Positions 1-10,200 of a DNA stretch of 64,000 nucleotides are shown here, piece after piece. The position numbers and the translations under genes were made by a program. The DNA comes from Allodiplogaster sudhausi (taxonomy: Eukaryota > Nematoda > Chromadorea > Rhabditida > Diplogasteridae), in the NCBI GenBank assembly GCA_945643635.1, contig CALZFC010000280.1:77501-141500 (forward strand). Reading direction: 5' to 3'. The stretch's first letter is position 1, and each line of letters starts with the position of its first letter. Below the pieces are notes generated by a model. That model did no database searches, was not told where the DNA came from, and worked only from the letters and a program-made list of their open reading frames with translations.

Positions 1-728
1 AATCAAAAACCACTATCGATTGCTTGGAAAAGCAGAATGGGCTACCATGGAATAAAAGGGGGGTCCGAACCTGGCTGCCCACGCAATTTTTGAGACCCGA
101 AAATTAAAATTTTTCGCTTACACACTCTATTTTTTACGTAAAAATTACATTTTTGGCTTTCCCGCCCTTTTTTTGAGGCCTTCGGAGGTCTTACCCACAC
201 AGTTTTGTGTGACCCTCGGACCACCCTTTTTTCTCTCTGGGGTACGGTGTTATGTGCGGAAGAGTCAGAACAGAATTTGTACGTCAAAATATGGATGGGG
301 GCCTTGGCGTTTTTGTGGAATATATGGAACTATTTACCTTGAACGAGAGAGAGATAGGTAAAGAGTTAGAGAGCGAGCAAGAGAGAAAGACGGAGAGAGG
401 AAGAAATAGAGCGGCTTGGGGAGGATAGGGTGGGAGAAGACAAGAAATTGAGAGGGATAGAGAGAAAAGGAAAGAAAGAAACAAGAGGTCGAAGGAATAC
501 TAGAAGGCTACGACATGTTTGCTTGTTTGTTGTTGTTCAAAGTCTTATTTATTCTTCAGAGTTCGAGCTAGTTAACTAAGTTGACTAAACTAAACTTTGT
601 TAGACTTTTTCTGATTATAAAGAAACACTTAACTTTTGCCTAAAACTTCTTTTGAACATTTTTTGTGGCTTTCAAATCACGAAATTCTTTTTGTTGTTGT
701 TGTTGTTCAAAGTCATCTTATTCTTCAG
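1..728. other. No gene recognised; low-complexity flank
   Basis: I find no convincing exon here. A purine-rich GA tract covers about 340-490, and open frames across it only reflect that tract. The stretch probably belongs to an intron or upstream flank of the BARD1-like gene, whose first recognisable exon begins at 729 in the middle of a codon. A missing N-terminal exon could be present but too short to recognise. Confidence 0.5.
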
Positions 729-2611
729 AGTTCGAATGGGAGTCCGCGTCTGCGGCGCTGTCGTCAGAACTGGGCTTCTCTTACGATGACATCCAGCTCC
801 CTACGACCGACGTTTCTATTGGAGCTCCGCAGGCACAATCAACTCCGGTGTGCTACTTTTGGCCTGTGTTTTTTCCTGTTTATTTTTTCCCGGACGTGTC
901 AAGCAAATTTGTTGTCTATAAACCAGCATAATTTGGTATGGCTTCATTACATTGAACATTGTGTCGTTTGCCACGATTGTTTGTCTTGTTATTCTTCTTA
1001 TTTTTTTTTTTAGTCTTTTCCAGAATTCATAACCAAATTTAAAGTAGAGAAGCATGGAAAGCGATTTATAAAGAGAAATTGATATTCAATATTCGATTTA
1101 GGTTGGTCAAGTGGTCGGAGACGTTGTCGCTTCTCATGATGGTCTGTTCATTCCGAGGCCAAATGAATCTGATGGTCGTCCTGCTCCTCCTCCTCGCAAT
1201 ATTGAGGTTTCATTTATCTATTTATTTTTATTACAAGCCTTTTTTTGTCCGATTCAAGATTATATTGTTCTTTCCTTTCATAAGATAAATGTCAAGATTA
1301 AAGCCGATTACTGTCGAGTTAAGCCTTTTACCTATTTTCTTTGTCGCCATTCTTGAATCAATACGAGCATTGTAAATCAGAATGCGATAGCCGCCTTATA
1401 AGATATACCTATGAACAAAATTGAAAACTTTGTGCATTACAAATCGCCTTGCAATAATTACATTTTATTTTATTTTATTTATTTATTCATACATCAAAAA
1501 TGATGTGACGACATATAGCATATAATATTTGGTATGATATCAAGCCGTGCAGTTTATGTAAAGGGGATTAGGAAGGTGGGCGAGAGAAGGACAGACCGGG
1601 AACTTATTTACTAATTAGAAATTAGAGAACTCTAAAAAGTAAAATTAATTAATTAGTTAACAAAAAAAGTTTAATATGATGAAATTGATGAAAATGATGT
1701 TGTTTTCAGGAACCCGAGGCGGGCTCAGCGAAGAGTGGTGGACTCTCGGTCGTTTTGGCTGCACTTGGCCCTCCAGCGGCGACTGCAGTTGCCCGTACTA
1801 CCAATGCCGTATGCGTTTTAAAGTGACATTTACTTAGCGCGTTGAACAAGGCCGGTGCATGCACCGTGGTTTAATCCCCCCTCCCCCCCCCCCCCCCGAG
1901 GAAAAGAAAGTTGTTTGCGCTTGAAAAAGCAGCATTTTCCTCCTCAACAAATTGGCGCCAGCGCGGAGCATTGGCACTATTTTGATTTGTTTTTTGGCTT
2001 TATTTGGCCGCAGCCTGGAATCGTGTGCACCGGACCTTGTTCAGCACTGCATTTACTTTGCAAGCGCGACACTAGAAGAGGTTCGAACTGGCAAGATGTA
2101 TATGTTTCCACGAACTATGTACTGAACTGGTAACTATTATATTTTTTTTTGGATTTTTGAATAAACTCTTTATTTTTGATGATCTGAGGAAGTTGCGGGG
2201 GAGAGAGAGTGAATGAGAAATATATTAACTTTATATAACAAGTGTAGGACAAAAAAAATAATTTGCTTTTTTTGTTCAAGGAGGTCTTGCCTACAGCGAA
2301 CACCACCAGCACAACGAGGCCAATGGCAAAAGCAAAGAGAAGAGGAAGGGCACTGATGGCGACAAGAGGTGAGAAAGAAAGAGAGAGTGAGAGAGAGAGA
2401 GAGGAGAGAGAGAGATACACGGGGGGAGAGAGAGAGAGAAAAAAAAGAGGGAAGGGAGAGAGAGAGGAAGAGGGAAGGGGAGAGAGAGAAAGAGAGAGAG
2501 GGGGTGTCATTCGGAAGATTAGTATGACCTATTCGCTTACAGGTGAGTCATCAGCTGTAGTCAATGCCGTGACAACTGGAGAGATGAAGAAGCCTAATGA
2601 CGCATTAGATG

Positions 2612-2651
<40 letters not shown>

Positions 2652-4284
2652 TTGACCATTCCTTTATGACTTGAACCAACGTAGTAAAAAGGCTTGAAAT
2701 ATCTGTCTTTATATTAATAATATTAATAATAATTTATTACACCTCAACTAATTCGGCCGACGAAGAATATTTAGAACGGGGCTTAGAAAGGGATGGAAAA
2801 GGAAACGTATAAGGACTGTACCTTGAGTTTAGGAGCCGACGACGAAGAAGAAGAAGCCGGAGATCGCAATGTCCGCCTACTACTTTTGGCTGGTCGCGAA
2901 CCGGTCGCGCCTGAAGAAGCCAGGCATGAGCGTCGACGACATTCTCAAGGCAGCTGCAGTGGAGTGGGCGAAAGTCGATGACAAATCAGGCTGGGAACAG
3001 CAGGCAGAGCAAGACAAGCAGCGATACGCCGAAGAACTCGCTGCTTACATGGTAAGAGAGCAATTTGAGTTGTTGCACACACATTTTGCTTAAAAGACGA
3101 CTGACTTAGACAACAAAGTTTCAGTCTCCTTCCTGGTTAAAGAAATCGAAAATTCGAGCGAGCGTTAGCGACATATTATCGAATGTACTCACAATGTTTA
3201 GTATGAATTAACTGCTTCCGCGCCGTCCTCTCACTCATCCTTCCTTGGGGTTTAAGGCGTCTCAATTTAAGCTATGATTGCACACAGCCAGTGAAAAGCT
3301 GAACAAGTTCAGGGAAGGGTACACAGTCAATGCCATTGTTTTCCGGTGGTCAAAATTATAGTTACTAGGAGCGAAAAAAAGCCACTTTTTGTCAAAATAA
3401 TATCTGCTGAGGGAAGAATGCCTATTTTCAATCCAAAAAATTTTTTCTATGAGTTGCCCTGAGGGAGAGTTCAGCACAGCGCATCCGCCGACCTTGTTCA
3501 GCACTGCTTGCGGGGCATTTAGCCGCGCAGTTGGCGCGTTTAAACAAAAATTTACAACCGCCTGCCAGCAACAGAGTCAGTTCATATACAGCAAGCATGC
3601 CCTTACCCTACTACCATCAGTAGTCCAAACAAAAACTTGTTGTTGCTATTCATTAATAATTATAACTATTATGTGCTGTGAACATCTTCGCCATGGTCTT
3701 TTAAAGTATCTCTTCCTTCTCATATTCGGTCTTCATTTAATTCTATGCCGACAATGAACTATCATTAAATTATCTAAAATATCACTATTGTGTAACATAA
3801 AAAAATAACCTAAAATATCGCTAAGCGCGAATCTTTAGATATCTTGATTTTAGATATCTAAAGATTATGCTGAGAGATATATCTCGATTTTTATTGTGTA
3901 TTTTTAGAGGTAGAGGTGACATAGGAAAAAAAATTACAGGCTGAACAGGAAGAATCTGGAGAGAGTGTGATGGCTGCTCGTGTTGAGAAGAAAGAGAAGA
4001 TCGCGGAGGGAGGAGAAGAGAAAATGTCGCTGATGGCTACCGCTGGTAGACGCTCGGGCAGAATGAAGGCAAAAGAGGAGAAGGCGAAGAGTACGGTAGC
4101 AGAAGAAGGAGGAGACGCGAAGGATACGGTAGGAAGTGGAGTGGTGGATATGGTAAGAGGAACTAGGAAGGATACGGTAGGAAGTGGAGTGGTGGATATG
4201 GTAAGAGGAACTACGAAGGATACGGTAGCGAGTGGAGAAACCAAGAACACGGTGAAACGAGGAGAAGCAAGGGATTCGGTAGGA

Positions 4285-4315
<31 letters not shown>

Positions 4316-7038
4316 AGTATGAGAATGTCATAATAATTGTATTTAGGAACGCCACGAGCCAGAGATGGGCTGCAACTCAAAGAAGAGCCCACTCGCAGTC
4401 GCAGTCGTTTTGGCTGCACGTGGAACCCCACCGAATACACGGGCTCGTACTACCATGACCGTACGTTTTAAAGAGATGCTTACTTTATACAGCCAAAATT
4501 ACTACCCTTTTATATCAAAATAAAGAAAATTAGAGAGAGACAGCAAATTTGGTAGAGAAGAAGAGGAAAAAATTGCAGACTGAAGAAGAAATTGAGAAGA
4601 AAGCAGTAAAAGGACGAGAGATGTACGAGCGGCCAAGAACACGCCTGAGCTGCCTGAAGCCGGCTGAGGAGAAGGCGAAGAGTACGGTAGCAGAAGAAGA
4701 AGAGTCGAAGGATACGGTAGGAAGAGGAGGAAGGAAGGTTACGGTAGCTGGAGAAGAAACGATGGCACGAGGCAGCAACGGCAAGAAGGAAGCACAAGTC
4801 AAGGAAACGAAAGCGAGAGAGGGGATGAAGCGGCCGATTGGGCGGAAGGCACAGAAGACGACTGAGAATCACCTTGAGACTATCCGAGAAGAGGTTCGAA
4901 AGTGTTTATATATTTTTATTTTTTTACTTTTATTTTTTTTATCAAGAAAAGGTTTTGGCCTATAAATATTTTATCAAATTTTTGATTTATTACTGTACCC
5001 TAGGAAGTTTATTGAGACAGAGAGAGCGAGAGACAGAGAGAGAGTGAGAGAGAAAGACAGTTAGAAAGCTTGGTAGTGAAAAGAAATTACAGGATGAAGA
5101 AGAAAAGAATGAGTCGGTGCGAAGCAAGAAGTCAGCAGAAGGAAGAGAGAACATGCAGCTGACAAGGAGACATTCGGGCAGACTGAAGGCGGCCGAGGAG
5201 AGGGCAAAGAGTGCGGTAGCAGAGGAAGAAGGAGGAGGAGGGAAGGATACTGTAGGAAGTGCAGTGGTGTACACGGTTGGAGGAGGAAGGAGGAATGCGG
5301 TAAGACTCTCAAGGAAGGATACGGTAGGAAGAGCGAGAGGAGGCAGGAATACGGCAGGAGGATCACGGAAGGATACGGTAACTGGAGAAGAAACGATTCT
5401 TGAACAGAAGCAGCGGACTGTTGCGATTCCCGTCGAGACTGACATAGACCAGGTTTGAACTAGTAGCTATATTTCTTTTTTAAAGATTTTTTTTATTAGC
5501 GAAAATTTTAATCGTATAAAAATATTTTACCTATGTTTTATATTTATTTGTCTTAAATAGTTTTTTGTTACGATCCGCTATTTGCAGTAGCGATGGTGTT
5601 AAGTTGAGCTGCAAAAAGCAGTGTGAAGACTAGTGATTAAAAAAAAATAGCTTGAATATGTCTAGTTGTCGATGACTTTTTTGAGGAAGTTTAGAGAGAG
5701 TGAGAGACAGAGAAGGTGAGAGAGATAGGGAGAGGGAGAGAAAGTGAGCGCAAGAGAGAGAGAGAATAAGAAATGAAAAAGAAAGTTTATAATAATCTGT
5801 GGAAAAAAAGAATTTTTTTTAGGAAGACGCCCTCTCGACAACGAACAGCACCAGCACATCGGGAACGAGGGCGACAGTAAAAAGAGGTGAGAGAGAGAGA
5901 GAGAAAGAGCGAGAGAGAGAGAGATAACAAACGAGAAATTGAGAGGGAGCTAGAGAAAGTTGGGGGGGGGGAGAAAAGGGACAGGGAAAGAAATTGAAAT
6001 AGCTGGAGAGGGATGGCGGCGCATGCGCCGTGTTGTACCCCTCCCCCCCCCCCCCCGGCCTGCTCAAAATCCCGTTGAACCCCCCCCCCCCCCGGATGAA
6101 ACATTTTTTGCTTTGAAAAATGGCACTTTTTCCACAAAGAAGGTGATTTTTGACAGAAAAAGTCATTTTTTCGGCTTTGTACCCCCCCCCCCCCCCCGGC
6201 CAGGATTCTTTCCCCGGACCTTGTTCAGCACTGTATATTATGCTCTTTTCTTGAGGATTACGATAGATTTTAAGATCCCGCGAGACAGCCTCTTTAAGCT
6301 TAATTAGGCGAAGGAGAAGCCTGCTGTTATCTTTTTTTTATTGAATTTTATGAAAATGTCAGATAGATCATTGTAAGAATACGATCGATTTTAGAATGCT
6401 TTTTTCTTTATTTTTCTAAAGGTATTTTAAATATATCTAATTTTCGAGTCGAAAGAATATGATTAATCTATTTCAGATAAGATTCCTCCAGGATATCCTG
6501 CAGCAGTAGTGAATGCTGTGATCGCGGAAGACATTGAGAAGCTTAAGGAGGCATTGAAGGTTTTTTGTTTACTGCGATTTATGTATTTATATGTTATTTA
6601 CTTATATATTTATATTGTTACTTACTTATTTATTTATATGCTTATTTACTTATTTATTTATATGCTTATTTACTTATCAATTTATAATGTTATTTACTTA
6701 TTTATTTATTTATTTATTTACTTATTTACTTATTTATTTATATGTTTATTTACTTAGTTATTTATTTATATACTGTCATAAACTTTGTTTTTTTCCCCTT
6801 ATTGATTGCTTCTTTTGGCTACCGTAATCATTCTCCCATTTCTTTCAGAATGGCATGGATGTGAACGAGCGAGCACCAGAAGGAAAGACGGCGCTCTTTA
6901 TGGCGGCCGAGAGGAACCTCGTCGACTTTTGCACACTCCTCATCGATGCTGGCGCTGTCGTCAATGCATACTGTAAGCTTTTTCTCCCAACAAGGTCGTG
7001 GCAGGACCAAGAAGCGTTTGAATAGTTCTTGGATATTA

Positions 7039-7082
<44 letters not shown>

Positions 7083-7851
7083 TCCTCTCTCACTCACTCT
7101 CTCTCTCTCTCTTTCTCTCTCACACACACACTCACTCTCTCTCTCTCTCCCTTCTTCTCTCTATCACTCTCTCTCTCTCTCTCTCTCGCTCTCTCTCTCT
7201 CCAGGGACCCCCATCTGCTGGACGGCCCTCCACGCTGCCTCTCATGTCGGTGCCCTCGACTGTGTCCGCCTTCTCCTCTCTCGTGGTGCCAATCGCCGTG
7301 CGTTGGATGCGGAAGGCAAGAGACCAGAGGAAGTGGCCAAGACGAAGGAAGTGGCAGAAGTCATCAAGAGGGCCACCAGTGTGCCACTCCAGATTGGTAT
7401 GGTGGAGAGAGAGAGAGGGAGAGAGAGGAGAGAGAGAGAGAGTGAGAGTGAGAGAGAAAGAAGGAAGAGAGAGAGAGATAAAATGAGGGAGAGCAAGGAT
7501 AGGTAAAGCATCGAAGGAGAGTCGCAAAGCTTACAATGGGGCGCTTCTAACCCCGAAGAAGGATGAGTGAGTGAGGGCGAGAGTAGGGGGTAAAAAGAGG
7601 GGGGGGGGGGAGAGGGGGCAGAAGAGAAGGGAAGAAGAGCGAGCGAGAGAGAGAGGGAGTTCTATACGGAAATAAGGGGAAAAAACATCTTCCCTTTAAA
7701 AAATAAATTGTATTACTATCCAGTGAATCCGAAGCGAGACCAACTCACGCTCTTCTTTGCAAACGGAATAGCGAATGCGTTGAAGAAAAGCGTGGCAGGC
7801 GAGGCAAATGTGCTGGTCGGTTCGCTTCGTTTTGCCTTTTCTTTCTGTCAA

Positions 7852-7891
<40 letters not shown>

Positions 7892-7937
7892 CGTTCTCTC
7901 ACTTTCTTTCCCTCTCTTTCTACATCTGTTCTGTCTG

Positions 7938-7990
<53 letters not shown>

Positions 7991-8061
7991 CCCTCTCTTT
8001 CTACATCTGTTCTGTCTGTCTGTCTCTCTCTCTCTCTCTTTCCCTCTCTTTCTACATCTGT

Positions 8062-8094
<33 letters not shown>

Positions 8095-10200
8095 GCAGAT
8101 AATGAATTCGCTCTCCGAGTGCTCGCACTTCATCGTGGACGCCGAAGAGAGTCCGCCAGCTTCGAAGGTTTTTGAATTTAATTATTGGGCAAAATTTTAG
8201 AAAAAATTAATTTTGCCTATATTCAGTCATAGAAAGTGTTGTCAATTTGTCACGTCATACGACATACATTTTTAGACATCATGCCAATATGTAAAATAAA
8301 ATTCTTCGGCTCCGCTGCAAAAATGGGTGTGAACAATAATTGTAGAATAATAATTCTCATTCTCAGGAGGAGGCTGAGGAGCTGGCGAGAAGATATTCAG
8401 GCAGCAAGACGAAGAAAACGGGCAAGATGAGCATGCAACTGCTAGAGGCTATTCTGCGAGGCCTTTTCGTGGTGGGACCATATATCACTGAATTTAAATA
8501 CTAGATAACCTGACTAGATTTGGTGTTTCGCGCATATTGTTTTTTTTATTTATTTCTGGGCTTATTTTTATGAAAAAAACCTAGTGCTAGTGTGTCTTGC
8601 TAACGATATTGCTATTTCTAAAAAGGAAATCAGAATTTTAAAATAACTATTAAAAATAAATTATATTCCTATTCAGGTGTCCTCGGCGTGGCTGAAGGAA
8701 ATTGAAGTTGACGTCGAGAAGGTTCCGACCTTTGAGGTCACACACATTGAAGATGAAGAAGTCGTCTACGATGCGCGTTGCGTGGTGGCGAGGAAGAATG
8801 CAGAGAGAATGGTGGGAGTCTATATTTTATTTCAAGTTATTCTTTTGAAGTTTTCGTTTTTGTTAATGTAAAAAAAAACGTACATTAAATGTAACAAAGT
8901 AAAACCAAAACTGCATTAACTGTAACAAAGTAAAAAAAACAACATTAAATGTGACAAAGTAAATACAAAAAAAACTGCAATATATGTTAAACAAGTTTAT
9001 CCCACCATCACGGAGTGGCAAGGTCAAGTTATATGTAACAAATATTTAGATTTAAAAAAATGGCTTTTCTCTTATTCAGTTGCCTCCTCTCTTCTGCGGC
9101 GCGCAATTTCTACTCTGCAACAAGATGTATGGCAAGTACACCAAGGCCGACCTCGCTTCCCTCATCCAAATTGGAGGAGGTTTGTAGAGTTTAGATTAAG
9201 TATTTATTAATTTTTTTAATCTAATTAATCGATCATATAATTAGATTAAAACATATAATTAGATTATATTGTTTGTTATTTATAATTTGCGTGAAAATTT
9301 ACTCTGCTGTAAAAAAAAAATGATTGCCAAGTTGTTTTTTTTATAAAATGTAGGAGATAGTTTTGGAGTTGTTGAAAAAATCGTCTACTTCCTCAGACTT
9401 TTAAAAAATATATAAATTGAAATTTAATGTATATAATTTTCTATAAATTGCTTAAATGGTGTATGAGTTTTGGAGTTGTTGAAAAAATCGTCTACTTCCT
9501 CAGACTTTAAAAAAAATATAAATTGAAATTTAATGTATATAATTTTCTATAAATTGCTTAAATGGTGTATGTGTGTGAGTGTTTTTTTTTAGAGATGAAC
9601 ATGAATTACTTAAATAGTTTCTATATTTTTTGTAGATATGCAAGATTTATTTTTCTTGTAAAATATTAAAATTTAAATCTATCTCAAACAAAACTTTTCA
9701 GGCACAATCCTCGCTCGCAAGCCGAGGTCCTCGTCGTCATTGGAGCCCACTCTTTCTCCCTTCCACGCCAGACAGCTCTCCTCACCCTACTTTGTAGTCT
9801 ACAACCCGTTCATGGTATGGTTTCAGAAATGGGTTTTTTAAATCTACTGAATACTTTTTTTTTTAATTTGTATTTATTTACAAATTCAGATTTATGTATG
9901 TGTTTTCGTCACGTGCACGAAAATAGCTGCATTGGGTAATTGGGATTATATGAATACTGTCCAGTAATCTCTCTCTCTCTCTCTTTCTTCTCTCTCTCTC
10001 TTCCTCTCTCACTCACTCTCTCTCTCTTTCTCTCTCTCTCTTTATTTTCGCTCTCTTTCTCTCTCTCTCTCTTTCTCTATTTCTGCCTCTCTTTACAGCT
10101 TGTACCCGACCAGGTTCAGGCCATGTCCTCTCTCCACAAAGTCCCCTACAACTGGCTCTTGGAGAGCATCATCTGCTTCTCTGTCAAGACACCGTTCTAG
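729..10200 (+). CDS. BARD1-like protein: HMG box, ankyrin repeats, tandem BRCT (5' incomplete)
   Basis: Exons (all phases compatible): 729-847, 1102-1206, 1710-1808, 2281-2368, 2543-2610, 2833-3051, 3940-4278, 4347-4460, 4579-4893, 5093-5452, 5823-5886, 6477-6559, 6849-6972, 7205-7396, 7724-7815, 8099-8167, 8367-8471, 8677-8811, 9080-9179, 9702-9814, 10099-10200; about 1000 residues to the TAG. Exon 2833-3051 is an HMG box (SAYYFWLVANR...KKPGMS...VEWAKV...WEQQAEQDKQRY) after a KKKK run. Exons 6477-7396 give ankyrin repeats (EGKTALFMAAERN, WTALHAASHVGALDCVRLLL). The last seven exons form two BRCT domains, with the second containing GGGTILARKPR, SPYFVVYNPF and VPYNWLLESIICF, as in BARD1. BARD1 partners BRCA1 as a ubiquitin ligase in DNA repair. 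No RING exon is visible; it may lie upstream. The HMG box and the repeated Lys/Glu exons are unusual. The 3' half is secure. Joining the 5' half rests on exon phase alone. Confidence 0.8.
1710..2610 (+). repeat. Exon cassette, copy 1 of an intragenic duplication
   Basis: Three consecutive exons (1710-1808, 2281-2368, 2543-2610) resemble the exons at 4347-4460, 5823-5886 and 6477-6559. Shared features are VVLAA.G.P with ARTT, then TANTTSTTR versus TTNSTSTSGTR, then AVVNAV. Similarity continues into the intron after the first exon (CGTTTTAAAG.GA...TTACTT). Copy 1 runs into the HMG-box exon and copy 2 into the ankyrin exons. Confidence 0.65.
1835..2049. mobile_element. hAT-type MITE with 8-bp target duplication
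   Basis: A 215-bp non-coding element with a poly-C core. Its ends are near-inverted repeats (TAGCGCGTTGAACAAGG at the left; CCTTGTTCAGCACTG at the right). It is flanked by the 8-bp direct repeat CATTTACT at 1827-1834 and 2050-2057. The duplicated exon cassette at about 4461-4490 shows the uninterrupted site, so the insertion came after the exon duplication. An 8-bp target duplication with CAG-type ends is characteristic of hAT transposons. Confidence 0.7.
3940..5452 (+). repeat. Three related Lys/Glu-rich exons
   Basis: Exons 3940-4278, 4579-4893 and 5093-5452 share a block of the form R.SGR.KA.EE.AKS.VAEE followed by KDTVG-type repeats. Exon 3940-4278 also carries an internal tandem repeat of about 48 bp (KDTVGSGVVDMVRGT, twice plus a partial copy). 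Each starts and ends in phase 0, so units can be gained or lost without shifting the frame. Confidence 0.7.
6010..6231. mobile_element. Poly-C element related to the MITE at 1835-2049
   Basis: Three C homopolymer runs sit between a left part (GGCGCATGCGCCGTG) matching the left interior of the 1835-2049 element (GGTGCATGCACCGTG) and a right end, CCGGACCTTGTTCAGCACTG. It lies in the intron between exons 5823-5886 and 6477-6559. I see no clear target duplication, and its left end is degraded. Confidence 0.45.
9359..9575 (+). repeat. 108-bp tandem duplication within an intron
   Basis: A unit of about 108 bp beginning AGTTTTGGAGTTG is present twice, nearly identical, at 9359-9466 and 9467-9575, in the BARD1-like intron between 9179 and 9702. 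Confidence 0.85.

Noticed and set aside
3291..3497. Third full hAT MITE
   Set aside because: The ends resemble the family but are interrupted, and I find no 8-bp target duplication, so it was not listed as a feature.
7029..8200. Long Ser/Leu-rich and Arg/Glu-rich open frames
   Set aside because: They are translations of (CT)n/(GA)n tracts. The real exons here (7205-7396, 7724-7815, 8099-8167) are in other frames with splice sites and ankyrin/BRCT similarity.
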